Assembly (NCBI RefSeq): GCF_004358165.1
Contig: NZ_SMTG01000005.1
Span: 62,001 to 126,000, forward strand
Length of the DNA stretch: 64,000 bases
Direction of reading: 5' to 3'
Source: Luteimonas terrae
GTDB lineage: Bacteria; Pseudomonadota; Gammaproteobacteria; Xanthomonadales; Xanthomonadaceae
In this document: one piece after another, positions 7,960-16,911 of the stretch
How positions within the stretch are numbered: position 1 is the stretch's first letter
Layout: the number at the start of each line of letters is the position of its first letter
The notes under the pieces: model-generated
The model's input: only the letters and a program-made list of their open reading frames with translations
The model's database searches: none
What the model was told of the DNA's origin: nothing
Made by a program: the position numbers and the translations under genes

Positions 7960-8876
7960 TGGAAGGTCTGCGCAAGGTGTCTGTCGTGATTCCGTGTTTC
8001 AACGGGGGTGCGACGATCGACGAGGCGATCCGGTCGGTCCATGAGCAGACCTATCCGAATATCGAAATCGTGGTCGTGGACGATGGTTCGACAGACCTTT
8101 GCACCATCGAATTGCTGAAGCGCTCCGAGTGGGCGAATACGCGCATCGTCTGGAAAGACAACGGTGGCCCGGCATCCGCGCGCAACAGGGGCATTGCCGA
8201 GTCGTGTGGCGAGTACGTCCTGCCGCTCGATGCGGACGACCGGATCGCTGCAACCTATATCGAGCAGGCGGTCGCGGTGCTCGATGCGAGGGCCGACGTC
8301 GGCGTCGTGTACTGCAAGGCCATGCGTTTCGGCGCTGACAGCGGCTTGTGGATGCTTCCGGATTACTCCGAGCGCGAGCTGACGATCGACAATGTCATCT
8401 TTGTCACGAGTCTTTTCCGCAAAGCCGACTGGACGGCAGTTGAGGGTTTCAGCGAGACGCTCAAGCATGGTGTGGAGGACTACGATTTCTGGCTGAAGAT
8501 CGTCGGTGGACTGAATCGGGCGGTGGTGCAGCTGGACGAGCCGCTATTCTTCTATCGCGTCCAGGATGTCTCGCGCACCACGCAGTTCAATGGTCAGCGC
8601 CCGATCGTGGTGACCACGTATGCGGACATTTTCAGGAACAACATCGCGTTCTTCGCCCGGAATGCCGAGTACATCTTCGAACATCGATTCGGCATTTACG
8701 ATGAGCTGGTGCGATACAGGGCGCGATATGCCCGATTCGACGCATTAATGGACAGGCACGTGCGGGTCAGACGGGTGCTTTCTGGACTCTGGGCCGTGGT
8801 GTGCCGGGTGATCGATAGCCGATTGGTGTCGGGTCTCCGCGACCGGGTGCGGGCTGTCGGTTCCGGTGGGAAATGA
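7959..8876 (+). CDS. Family 2 glycosyltransferase
   Basis: 305-residue inverting GT-A glycosyltransferase. The N-terminus KVSVVIPCFNGGATIDEAI, the nucleotide-binding IEIVVVDDGSTD and the DxD region YVLPLDADDRI (near residue 87) are diagnostic; KHGVEDYDFWLKI carries the usual ED acceptor-site motif. Its start overlaps the previous stop (TGATG), so it is co-translated with the upstream glycosyltransferase. It is predicted to extend the O-polysaccharide or its adaptor on undecaprenyl-PP. Sugar specificity is unknown. Confidence 0.9.
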   Translation: MEGLRKVSVVIPCFNGGATIDEAIRSVHEQTYPNIEIVVVDDGSTDLCTIELLKRSEWANTRIVWKDNGGPASARNRGIAESCGEYVLPLDADDRIAATYIEQAVAVLDARADVGVVYCKAMRFGADSGLWMLPDYSERELTIDNVIFVTSLFRKADWTAVEGFSETLKHGVEDYDFWLKIVGGLNRAVVQLDEPLFFYRVQDVSRTTQFNGQRPIVVTTYADIFRNNIAFFARNAEYIFEHRFGIYDELVRYRARYARFDALMDRHVRVRRVLSGLWAVVCRVIDSRLVSGLRDRVRAVGSGGK

Positions 8877-9260
8877 GCGGCGTGGAAGCCGGCATTCACG
8901 CTCGTGCCGGGTTGGCTGCGTGCAATCTCCGGTCCGGTCGCGTCCGGTGCAAGTTGCGAATAAGAACCGGCCAGTATCAAGCGATGCAGGCGCTGATCGT
9001 CCCATCGAATTTGGAGACGGCCGCTGGACTGCAGACTGCACAGCGGGATGCGTGCGTTGAGTGCGGAGTTTTCACTTTTCCGGCCCGAAACTTCAGCTCG
9101 TGGCACAGGTTGCGTTGCAGGTCTCTATCGCCGACTCCGACACACGCGGCCATCCGGTACGCGTCAAGCTGCGCTTGCGATCGGTCGGCTCGCGAACGGG
9201 GCGCGACGTTCATCATGTTCAAGCGTGAAGCCGCGCTTCTCTAATGCAGGTATCCAACAC
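8877..9260 (+). other. 384-nt gap with no recognised gene
   Basis: Short frames here (for example 8873-9244 on the plus strand) have no conserved motif, no clear ribosome-binding site and an unbiased composition rich in Arg, Cys and Ser. I see no terminator hairpin with a T-run and no convincing promoter. The gap breaks the otherwise tight spacing of the O-antigen genes and may mark a recombination joint. Confidence 0.5.
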
Positions 9261-11855
9261 ATGAATCGACAATCGGCCGAGCGGTCGACCGTCTGGAGCA
9301 ATCGTCCGATCAATCTTCTGCAGCGATTCGTCGATGGCTGGTCGAACATGAGTCTTCTGGGGCGTGTGCTGCTCGTAGGTTCGGTGACGATTTCGATCGT
9401 CTGGCTGTCGCTGGGCGCGTATCAGAGCCACTACATCTCCGGGTTGCGGCTGCTGGGGGACGATGTGACTCAGACCATTTTCGGCAGCCCCAGAGAGGGG
9501 CGTGGCGACGAGTGGTCGACCTACATACCGATGCTCAAGCAGGCGTATCTGGAAGGATTTCCGGAAACGTCGAGGCTCGAGCCCTACCTCGAGTCGTATC
9601 GGCTTTTTGTGGGCATCCCTCGGCCCGACTGGACGATGATATTTACGCCCACGCTCGCTTTGTACTTCGTCTTGCCCGGACCGTTGGCGCTGTCCTTCCA
9701 AGGCTTGTTCTACAACGCGCTGTTCCTGGCCTCGTTCGTCTGGCTGCTGACGAACCTCGGGGCCAGGAAAGAGGTCGCGGTTCCCGTCAGCCTGATGGTG
9801 CTCTTCAGCATGTACTACCAGGTCTGGTGGAGCAGCAATCTGTCCACGTTGGGGCCGAGTCTGCTGCCGCTGGCGGTGCTCTCGGCAAACATGCGCTGGC
9901 GGTACAAGTTCTTTCTGCTCACCTGGTCGATCTCGCACATGCTCATGGGTGCGATGTATCCGGCGTTCTACTACGTCATCGCGTTCTCGCTGGCGCCGCT
10001 TGTACTGCTCATGAAGCGGGATTTGCTGCGGCCGACCGCGTTGATCCTTGCGGCGCTGAGTGCAGCTATCGCGGTTGCCATCTACTGGAGCCAATATGCC
10101 GACTACATCGAGGCAGTCAGCCTGACAGCCTATCCGGGCGCTCGCTTCAGTACCGGTGGAGGGGCGCCTTGGAGCGTGCTCTTGGGCCTGATCTTCCCGA
10201 CCGCTGCCGCCGTCAGCCCGGTGGATGTCGGTCTAACCGTTTACGAGTTGTGCGTGGTCGGGACCGTGCTGCCACTGATCGCGATCGCTGCATTGCTGCG
10301 GACCGGATCGGCCCGGGATTCGGCACCGCTCCTGGTTCTCTTCGTCACGATGTTCGTGATCATGGCGATCTTCACGGTCGTGGGCGGCTTCCCGCAGTCA
10401 CTAGCGAAGTACACGGGGCTGTTCATCGTGCCGGGCCGTCGTATGCAGCTCGGTCTTTCATTGCTGACGGTCGGTGTGTGCGCACTGTTGATCTCGAGAG
10501 CCTACGGAAAGATCGAAAACAGGCAGATGCTCGTCGCCGCGGTGATCTTCACTATCGGAAGCCTTGTGGTCGGCGTCCGGGCGGACGCCCGGGGGCAGTT
10601 CTTCATGATCGAGGCATATCCCTGGATCTTTCTGGCACTGGTCGTGATCGGAATCGCGCTGGATGTGCTCCGCTCGGATCAGCGCGCATTCGCACACGGG
10701 ACACTGGCCTTGCCCGTGGTGCTGTGGGGCGCCGCGCTCGCTCACGTGATCATCTTCGGCTCGTTCAATCCTGTCATGCGGGCGAAAGACATTCTCACGC
10801 CTGTCCGGACCCAGCTGACAGAAGACTGGAAGGCATTGTTCGAGGCGAATGGTGGCAAACCCATCGCAACGCTCGGAAACTACGGGCACCTTCTGCGTGG
10901 CGAGAATCTGCCGGCGCTGGAAGCGATCCATCTGATCAATGTCGAAGACGAGACCTATCGACGCACCTTTCCAGAGTTCACCCGCGCGGATCGCGAAACA
11001 CTGTTCAACCAGATGCGCGGGATCCGGTTCGACAATGTCAAGCAGTACGATGCGGCCGGAATCACGGCGATCCTCCCGGTCATGGAGCACGCGTATCGCA
11101 TTGAGCCGGATTTCCGAACGCTACTGCCGTCTCTGCTGGACGACATCGAGCCGCTAAACGAGCAAATGGCTGTCGACGATGTCGAGCAGATCAACCTCAG
11201 TGACTTCAGAGTGTTCTGGAAATCGAGGCTGGACCAAGCGCTTCCATTGGACTCTCGCCTGGTTGTAAATTCGGGGTGCCGCATTCTTTCCACAGAGCTG
11301 ACGCGTTATCCGGTCGACATCACCGCTTACTCGGGCAATGTGATGCTGCGTGGCCTTGCCGGCGTCACGACGCTGCAAGCGGGAACGAAGGAGGCGGCGG
11401 AAGCCTGTGCCGTCTCGATGAAACTGACGTCGCCCACGATTGCAGCGAGGCACTCGGAAAAATTCGTGATCGTTCCGAATGCTCAGCTCGATGGCGCCGC
11501 GTGGTCGGGACGCGCCTGCGACCTGAGCGGCGAGCCCAACCGGACGTTCGGTCCAAGGCGAAACATTACGCTCGATGGTTATCTCATTGGCGCAAACGGC
11601 GGCTTGGTGTCCGATTTCACCCTGCTGCTGAGAGACAAGGAAGCGGGCAAACTGTACGGCGGCGGCGCGATCACGGGTGCCGTCAGAAAAGATGTCGCCG
11701 AGTACTTCGGGTCGGAGGTGCTGTCGCGCTCGGGTTTCAAGGCACGCTTCTCGCTTGAAGGCGTGGATGCGGGTCACTACGATGTCGTGTTCCTTTTCGC
11801 GGAGAAGGGTGCGAATTTCTTCTGCGAATCCGGAAAAAATATCGTGGTCTTGTGA
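9261..11855 (+). CDS. Large polytopic membrane protein, GT-C-like (possible sugar transferase)
   Basis: 864 residues. About 550 residues of hydrophobic segments (for example LLGRVLLVGSVTISIVWLSL; ALILAALSAAIAVAIYW) are followed by a ~310-residue soluble C-terminal domain. The first extracytoplasmic loop holds acidic residues (LLGDD; GRGDEWSTYIP), as in lipid-linked-sugar GT-C transferases. I recognise no precise family. ATG 9261 is used because the open frame upstream has no coding character. Its position before a small 4-TM protein and a DPM1/GtrB-like enzyme suggests the periplasmic transferase of a three-part glycan-decoration module; this is inference. Confidence 0.75.
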   Translation: MNRQSAERSTVWSNRPINLLQRFVDGWSNMSLLGRVLLVGSVTISIVWLSLGAYQSHYISGLRLLGDDVTQTIFGSPREGRGDEWSTYIPMLKQAYLEGFPETSRLEPYLESYRLFVGIPRPDWTMIFTPTLALYFVLPGPLALSFQGLFYNALFLASFVWLLTNLGARKEVAVPVSLMVLFSMYYQVWWSSNLSTLGPSLLPLAVLSANMRWRYKFFLLTWSISHMLMGAMYPAFYYVIAFSLAPLVLLMKRDLLRPTALILAALSAAIAVAIYWSQYADYIEAVSLTAYPGARFSTGGGAPWSVLLGLIFPTAAAVSPVDVGLTVYELCVVGTVLPLIAIAALLRTGSARDSAPLLVLFVTMFVIMAIFTVVGGFPQSLAKYTGLFIVPGRRMQLGLSLLTVGVCALLISRAYGKIENRQMLVAAVIFTIGSLVVGVRADARGQFFMIEAYPWIFLALVVIGIALDVLRSDQRAFAHGTLALPVVLWGAALAHVIIFGSFNPVMRAKDILTPVRTQLTEDWKALFEANGGKPIATLGNYGHLLRGENLPALEAIHLINVEDETYRRTFPEFTRADRETLFNQMRGIRFDNVKQYDAAGITAILPVMEHAYRIEPDFRTLLPSLLDDIEPLNEQMAVDDVEQINLSDFRVFWKSRLDQALPLDSRLVVNSGCRILSTELTRYPVDITAYSGNVMLRGLAGVTTLQAGTKEAAEACAVSMKLTSPTIAARHSEKFVIVPNAQLDGAAWSGRACDLSGEPNRTFGPRRNITLDGYLIGANGGLVSDFTLLLRDKEAGKLYGGGAITGAVRKDVAEYFGSEVLSRSGFKARFSLEGVDAGHYDVVFLFAEKGANFFCESGKNIVVL

Positions 11856-12043
11856 CGTGGCCAGCGGGCCTACATCCGTTGCACGCTTTCGTTCTTATTC
11901 CGCGATTGTCCGATGTTGCGAAGTCTCGGTGGTGCCACTGATGCGGCTCGCTCGAGCCGTTACACCCGAGGCGAGCGCTTGTACGACCCGGGCTGAACCG
12001 TTCAGCGCCGTAGCGCTGCCCCTCAGACAGAGTGTGAGACGTG

Positions 12044-12424
12044 ATGATCCGCGAAATATTGATGATCGTATTTGTGACCTGTTCCACTCTTGGCAGCCAA
12101 CTATTGGTCAAGCGGGCAGTGACCCAGATTGCATTGCGGGATCCTGTACCGTCGGGAATCCAGTGGTTGTTGGCGGCGTGTCTTTCGCCAGGTGTGATAG
12201 CAGCCGTTGCGATCCAGGGCGTCGGTTTCATCGTCTGGGTCGTGGTCGTAAGCCGGATAAAACTTGGACTGGCGTTCGCAATCTCCGGCTCGTTCTTCTA
12301 CATCCTTATCGCGGCTGCAAGTTGGTTCTTCTACGGAGAGCGGCTCGGATTACTGCAGTGGATAGGCTTGTTGCTCGTGTCCGGCGGCGTCCTGCTGATG
12401 ACACTCACTGGCAAGCCGGCCTGA
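12044..12424 (+). CDS. Small 4-TM EamA/ArnE-like membrane protein (possible lipid-sugar flippase)
   Basis: 126 residues, almost entirely four hydrophobic helices: EILMIVFVTCSTLGSQLLVK, a central VIAAVAIQGVGFIVWVVVV, FAISGSFFYILIAAASWFFY and LGLLQWIGLLLVSGGVLLM. The size and the helix-4 GER/GG pattern resemble half-size EamA/SMR proteins such as ArnE/ArnF, which flip undecaprenyl-phosphate-linked sugars. ATG 12044 is chosen over GTG 12041; a weak GAG lies 5 nt upstream. It sits 7 nt before a glycosyltransferase and one gene before the GtrB-like enzyme, so a flippase role is likely but unproven. Confidence 0.8.
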   Translation: MIREILMIVFVTCSTLGSQLLVKRAVTQIALRDPVPSGIQWLLAACLSPGVIAAVAIQGVGFIVWVVVVSRIKLGLAFAISGSFFYILIAAASWFFYGERLGLLQWIGLLLVSGGVLLMTLTGKPA

Positions 12425-12431
12425 GAATGTC

Positions 12432-13226
12432 ATGAGACCCGATCACAGTTTCGTCATTCCTGCCTACGGTTGTTCGCCACATCTGACCGCATGTCTCGAG
12501 TCCCTGCAGGCGCAGACTGCGCCTGGATCGGAGGTCGTGTTGTGCACGTCGACGCCGTCCGAGACGCTGTCGCGCATCGCGGAGCGATTCGATGTGGAAG
12601 TGCGGGTGCACGAACCGAACGCTGGCATCGGCCGCGACTGGAACGCGGCACTCGATTGTGCGTCGCGCAGTTGGGTCACCATCGCACACCAGGATGATGT
12701 GTATCTGCCACGTTTCGTCGAGCGGACGATGGCGACGGTGTCCAAGACGCCTGGAGCATCCTTGGCGATGACGGGTTACTCGGAACTGCTCGACGAGCGG
12801 ATTCGCGAACGCTCTATGATGCTCCGCATCAAATCCCTGTTGCTCGAAGTCGGCTTTCTCGGGCGTGACGCGGCGGCATCGCGAAGTTCTAAGACTCGCC
12901 TGCTGCGCTTCGGCTGTCCGGTTGCATGTCCCTCCGTCACGCTGGGCCCGTCACTGTCGAATCTGCGCTTCCGCGAGGATCTGCGTGTCGATTTGGATTG
13001 GGATGCGTGGATTCGTGCTGCTCGACTTCCGGGTGCGTTCTGCTACGTGAGAGACCGTTTGATGCTTCACCGCATTCACGGTGAGAGCGAGACGACCGCA
13101 GGTGTGCGAGATGGAGTGCGTGCCCGCGAAGATGCGGAGATGTTCGCGTCGCTCTGGCCGGCGCCGGTGGCAAGATTGCTGGCGCGCGCGTACGCGACGT
13201 CCTACGAGGAGGGCGGTCATGCATGA
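12432..13226 (+). CDS. Family 2 glycosyltransferase
   Basis: 264 residues. The N-terminal HSFVIPAYGCSPHLTACLES, the nucleotide-binding region SEVVLCTSTPSETL and the metal/donor region NAGIGRDWNAALDCASR..IAHQDDVYLPRF (QDD replacing the common DxD, near residue 88) indicate a GT2 enzyme. A later RVDLDWDAWIRAA carries acidic acceptor-site residues. ATG 12432 starts 8 nt after the small membrane protein gene. The stop overlaps the next gene by 8 nt. Specific donor and acceptor are not evident. Confidence 0.85.
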   Translation: MRPDHSFVIPAYGCSPHLTACLESLQAQTAPGSEVVLCTSTPSETLSRIAERFDVEVRVHEPNAGIGRDWNAALDCASRSWVTIAHQDDVYLPRFVERTMATVSKTPGASLAMTGYSELLDERIRERSMMLRIKSLLLEVGFLGRDAAASRSSKTRLLRFGCPVACPSVTLGPSLSNLRFREDLRVDLDWDAWIRAARLPGAFCYVRDRLMLHRIHGESETTAGVRDGVRAREDAEMFASLWPAPVARLLARAYATSYEEGGHA

Positions 13227-14235
13227 GAGCCCTCCGACCGTCATGTCGACGTCCTACGGGGAAATGACCTTGGCTGCAACGAGTGACCGGGTTGCCATCG
13301 TGATCCCGTCTTATCGCGTATCGCGCCACATTCTTGATGTCGTGGCAGGATTGCCGAACTGGATATGGCGGGTGTACGTCGTCGACGATCGCTGCCCCGA
13401 TGGCAGCGGTGCCTTGGTGCAGTCGCAGTGCACCGATCCGCGGATCAGGGTCGTATTCAACGAGGTCAACCTTGGCGTCGGCGGTGCAGTAATGGCCGGC
13501 TACGCACAGGCGGCTGCCGACGGCGCTGACATCATCGTCAAGATGGACGGCGATGGGCAGATGGATCCAGCGCTGCTTTCCCGTTTCGTGGATCCGATTG
13601 CGGCAGGCGAGGCGGACTACACCAAAGGAAATCGCTTCTACGATCTGTCGCAGATCGGGCAGATGCCACGAATCCGTATCTTCGGCAACGCGGGCCTTTC
13701 CTTCATGACCAAGATATCGTCCGGCTATTGGGATCTGTTCGATCCGACCAACGGATATACCGCGATCCACGCACGAGTGGTCTCAAAGCTGCCGATGGAG
13801 AAAATCAGTCGGCGTTATTTCTTCGAGACCGACATTCTGTTCCGGCTCAACACGCTCCGTGCCGTCGTCGTCGATGTGCCGATGGATGCTAAGTATGGTG
13901 ACGAAGAAAGCGGGTTGAAGATCGGCAGGATTTTCTTTGATTTTCTTTCGAAGCACGCGCGCAATACCGGTAAACGAATTTTTTACAATTACTTTCTGCG
14001 CGATCTGTCGCTGGCGACCTTCGAACTTGTCGGTGGTTTGGCTCTGCTGTTTGCGGGTCTCGTGCTAGGGGCGTGGTTCTGGATCGAAGCCTCTAGTCTG
14101 GGCGTACCGACATCGGCCGGGCGAGTAATGTTATCCGCCTTGCCCGTCATTCTCGGCTTGCAGCTGCTTCTGGGCTTTATGGCCTTCGATATCGCCTCGG
14201 TTCCGCGACGCGCCATTCATCGATTGCTGCGCTGA
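13219..14235 (+). CDS. DPM1/GtrB-like polyprenyl-phosphate glycosyltransferase
   Basis: 338 residues. The GT2 domain (about 25-250) has VAIVIPSYRVSRHILDVVAG, WRVYVVDDRCPDGSG, the NLGVGGAVMAGYAQA motif typical of dolichol-phosphate-mannose-synthase homologues, and DxD in IIVKMDGDGQMDP. Two C-terminal helices follow (LALLFAGLVLGAWFWI; VMLSALPVILGLQLLLGFMA). It probably loads a sugar onto undecaprenyl phosphate at the cytoplasmic face. ATG 13219 has a strong AGGAGGG at 13207-13213 and overlaps the previous gene by 8 nt; ATG 13243 and 13264 are alternatives. Relatively A+T-rich stretches near 13980-14000 contrast with the flanking housekeeping genes. Confidence 0.85.
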   Translation: MHESPPTVMSTSYGEMTLAATSDRVAIVIPSYRVSRHILDVVAGLPNWIWRVYVVDDRCPDGSGALVQSQCTDPRIRVVFNEVNLGVGGAVMAGYAQAAADGADIIVKMDGDGQMDPALLSRFVDPIAAGEADYTKGNRFYDLSQIGQMPRIRIFGNAGLSFMTKISSGYWDLFDPTNGYTAIHARVVSKLPMEKISRRYFFETDILFRLNTLRAVVVDVPMDAKYGDEESGLKIGRIFFDFLSKHARNTGKRIFYNYFLRDLSLATFELVGGLALLFAGLVLGAWFWIEASSLGVPTSAGRVMLSALPVILGLQLLLGFMAFDIASVPRRAIHRLLR

Positions 14236-14288
14236 AACTGATTTGCACATGTGCGAGGATGCCCGTCCAGGTGTAAAGGAGCGTCGGG

Positions 14289-14897
14289 ATGTCCACGGAG
14301 TTCGATTCCCGTTATACGCAGTACCAACTGGATCGCAGTCCTGTACGCAAGTGGGTGCGCCAGATCTATCTGGAGCGTGCGGCCTCTCTCGTGAGGGGCC
14401 CGACACTAGACTTCGGGTGCGGCGTCGGAGAACTGCTGAGGAGGTTGCCGGCGGGTTCGAAGGGGCTGGAGTACAACACTGCGACAGTGGAGCACTGTCG
14501 GCGTGAGGGGCTCGACGTGGCGCCCTATGACGGGTTTGAAGACGACTGGGGTCTCACTGCACTTTCAACGAAGCCCGGGTTCGAGAGCATGGTGGTCAGC
14601 CACGTCCTCGAACATCTCAACGCGCCCATGGAAGTATTTGTGAAGCTGCTGGGCGCAGCGTCCAGACTCGGTGTGCGTCGCGTGCTGGTGACTGTGCCAG
14701 GCCAGGCCGGCTTCCGGATTGATCCGACACATCTGACCTTCGTTGATCGATCCATGCTGCTTGACGAGGCGATGTTGGCAAGTACGGGCTTTCGACCGGT
14801 GCGAGATGGATACTTCCCGGGAGATCTGCGCTGGATCGGCGACTGGTTTCCGCATCATGAGTTGCAGGTGGTTTACGAGCGATCGCCGGCCACTTGA
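14289..14897 (+). CDS. SAM-dependent class I methyltransferase
   Basis: 202 residues with motif I GPTLDFGCGVGELLRRL (near residue 40), acidic motif II KGLEYNTATVEHCRREGL, and the post-I/II pattern FESMVVSHVLEHLNAP typical of Methyltransf_11/Ubie-like enzymes. ATG 14289 follows AAAGGAGCGTCGGG, a good ribosome-binding site. As the last gene of the O-antigen locus, with its stop only 24 nt from the convergent etfA stop, it probably methylates a sugar or a lipid-linked intermediate. The true substrate is unknown. Confidence 0.85.
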   Translation: MSTEFDSRYTQYQLDRSPVRKWVRQIYLERAASLVRGPTLDFGCGVGELLRRLPAGSKGLEYNTATVEHCRREGLDVAPYDGFEDDWGLTALSTKPGFESMVVSHVLEHLNAPMEVFVKLLGAASRLGVRRVLVTVPGQAGFRIDPTHLTFVDRSMLLDEAMLASTGFRPVRDGYFPGDLRWIGDWFPHHELQVVYERSPAT

Positions 14898-14911
14898 AGC
14901 AAGCGGCCGGC
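14885..14911. terminator. Weak hairpin between convergent methyltransferase and etfA genes
   Basis: GCCGGCC (14885-14891) and GGCCGGC (14905-14911) can pair around a 13-nt loop. There is no T-run on either side. It is the only hairpin in the 24-nt gap between two convergent genes, so it may act as a poor two-way terminator. Confidence 0.25.
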
Positions 14912-14921
14912 AAGCCCAGCG

Positions 14922-15869
14922 CTATTCGCCCAAAGTCGCTTCCAGCTCCGGCAACACCTTGAACAGGTCGCCCACCAGTCCGATGTCCGCGATCTCGAAG
15001 ATCGGCGCGTCGGCGTCCTTGTTGATCGCGACGATCGTACCGGCGTCCTTGATGCCGGTCAGATGCTGGATCGCGCCGGAGATGCCGATTGCGACATAGA
15101 GCTCGGGCGCGATGATCTTGCCGGTCTGGCCGACCTGCAGTTCATTAGGGACATAACCCGCGTCGACCGCTGCGCGCGAGGCGCCGACGGCGGCGCCGAG
15201 TTTGTCGGCGAACTCGAAGACGATCTTGAAGTTCTCTTCCGAGCCGACGCCGCGGCCGCCAGAGACAACCCGCTTGGCGCTTTGCAGGTCAGGACGATCA
15301 GTGCTGCCGGCGGCGAGGCCGACGAAGCGGGTATGGACGGGCAGGGCAGCATCGACGGTGGCGGTCTCGACAGGGGCACTACCGCCGCGTGCCGACTCCT
15401 GCCAAGACGCGGTACGCACGGTGGCCACGACGGTCTGGTCGGCCGGCGCTTCGACCGTGACGATCGCGTTCCCCGCGTAGATCGGGCGCTTGAAGACGCG
15501 GCTGCCCTCGACCGTCATCAGGTCGGAGACCTGATTCACGCCAAGCAGGGCCGCGACCACAGGCATCAGATCCTTGCCGAATGTGGTCGACGGGGCAAAC
15601 ACGTGGCTGTACCCGGACGCCAGCGCGGCGATCTGCGGGCCGAGCACCTGGGCGAGCGCCTGCGCATTGGCGGGATTGGCGACCGCAAGCACCTTCGCGA
15701 CGCCGGCAATGGTGGCAGCATCGGCCGCAGCGGCCGACGGATCAGCCGCGAATACAGCGACATCGATGGCATCGGGCGACAGCGCTTGCGCGGCGGCGAC
15801 GGTCTTGGCGGTCGCGCTGGCGTTCAGGACGCCGTCGAGATGTTCGGCGATGACGAGGACTTTGGACAC
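14922..15869 (-). CDS. etfA: Electron transfer flavoprotein alpha subunit
   Basis: 315 residues. The FAD-binding C-terminal signature is present: [20 protein letters not shown], then [20 protein letters not shown] and [12 protein letters not shown]. With EtfB it passes electrons from acyl-CoA and other dehydrogenases to ETF-quinone oxidoreductase. The start is taken as GTG at 15869 ([13 protein letters not shown]), preceded on the minus strand by AGGAGAACACC; the longer frame lacks conserved residues. It follows etfB in a two-gene minus-strand operon. etfA is the conserved right-hand border of the LPS locus in Xanthomonas, matching this layout. Confidence 0.97.
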   Translation of the reverse strand: MSKVLVIAEHLDGVLNASATAKTVAAAQALSPDAIDVAVFAADPSAAAADAATIAGVAKVLAVANPANAQALAQVLGPQIAALASGYSHVFAPSTTFGKDLMPVVAALLGVNQVSDLMTVEGSRVFKRPIYAGNAIVTVEAPADQTVVATVRTASWQESARGGSAPVETATVDAALPVHTRFVGLAAGSTDRPDLQSAKRVVSGGRGVGSEENFKIVFEFADKLGAAVGASRAAVDAGYVPNELQVGQTGKIIAPELYVAIGISGAIQHLTGIKDAGTIVAINKDADAPIFEIADIGLVGDLFKVLPELEATLGE

Positions 15870-15934
15870 GGTGTTCTCCTGTACTCCGGCGGGGCCGGAC
15901 GTCGCTGGGCGCCCGCGTGGCGGGCGCAACGGAA

Positions 15935-16681
15935 TCAGAGCAGGCCCTTGGCCTTCAGGGCAGCGACCAGTTCGGCCGCATCCTTGACCATAACGCCCTT
16001 GCCGCGCTTGGTCGGCGCTTCGAAGTGCGTGGTCCTCAAGGTGTCAGCCGATTCGACGCCGAGATCGGCGAACGGGATCGACTCCATCGGCTTGGACTTG
16101 GCCTTCATGATGTCCGGCAGCTTGATGAAACGCGGTTCGTTGAGGCGCAGGTCGGTTGTGACGACGGCCGGCAGGTCCACTTCGAGCGTCTCCAAGCCAG
16201 CGTCGACTTCGCGCGTGACCGTGGCCTTGCCGTCAGCGATCTCGACCTTCGAGGCGAAAGTCGCCTGCGGGCGGCCCCACAGCGTCGCCAGCATCTGACC
16301 GGTCTGGTTGGCATCGTCGTCAATCGCCTGCTTGCCGAGGATCACCAGATCCGGCTGTTCCTTCTCGACCAGCTTGAGCAGGGTGCGGGCCGCGGTCAGC
16401 GGCTGGATGGCCGCATCGCAGACCACGTGGATGGCGCGGTTGGCCCCCATGGCCAAGCCGTTGCGCAGATGGGCCTGGGCGTCGCCGGGCGCGATGGTCG
16501 CCACCACGACCTCGGCGGCGACACCCTTGTCGCGCAGTCGCAGGGCTTCTTCCAATGCGATCTCGTCGAAAGGATTGGCCGAGAGCTTCACGCCATCGGT
16601 GACCACGCCGGACCCGTCCGGCTTGACCTGGATGCGGACGTTGTAGTCCACCACGCGCTTGTAAGCGACAAGGATCTTCAT
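15935..16681 (-). CDS. etfB: Electron transfer flavoprotein beta subunit
   Basis: 248 residues, beginning MKILVAYKRVVDYNVRIQVK, with the family motifs SANPFDEIALEEALRLRDKG (AMP-binding side), VVVATIAPGDAQAHLRNGLA, DLVILGKQAIDDDANQTGQM and GRPQATFASKV. It is the AMP-containing partner of EtfA and is first in the minus-strand operon, 65 nt upstream of etfA. The 230-nt space to the divergent cysD holds both promoters. Confidence 0.97.
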   Translation of the reverse strand: MKILVAYKRVVDYNVRIQVKPDGSGVVTDGVKLSANPFDEIALEEALRLRDKGVAAEVVVATIAPGDAQAHLRNGLAMGANRAIHVVCDAAIQPLTAARTLLKLVEKEQPDLVILGKQAIDDDANQTGQMLATLWGRPQATFASKVEIADGKATVTREVDAGLETLEVDLPAVVTTDLRLNEPRFIKLPDIMKAKSKPMESIPFADLGVESADTLRTTHFEAPTKRGKGVMVKDAAELVAALKAKGLL

Positions 16682-16898
16682 CGGAGGGAAAACTCCTCGA
16701 TATCTGGCGAAATCACGAGCCGCGGTCCCTCGCGGGCTGCGGAGCGGCCCCGGATTCTAACGCACCCCCGGATGGCGAACGAAGCCACCCGGAAGGATCG
16801 CACCGCTCGGGGCAAGGGCTGCCGGCACCTGCCGCGGCTTCTCCCGAGAAACTCTGTCTGTAGAACCGGCGTTGCCGATCCGTAGAAGATGCGCCGCG

Positions 16899-16904
16899 TA
16901 CAAT
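16899..16904 (+). promoter_or_regulatory. -10-like hexamer immediately before cysD
   Basis: TACAAT ends 7 nt before the cysD ATG, and no Shine-Dalgarno sequence is present. Used as a -10 element it would start transcription at or next to the ATG, giving a leaderless mRNA. No good -35 hexamer is seen at 16-18 nt spacing. Confidence 0.4.
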
Positions 16905-16911
16905 CGCAGTC

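Noticed and set aside
8873-9244. 123-codon plus-strand frame between the glycosyltransferase and the large membrane protein
   Set aside because: No conserved motif, composition rich in Arg/Ser/Cys as in non-coding G+C-rich DNA, overlaps the previous stop, and has no good ribosome-binding site.
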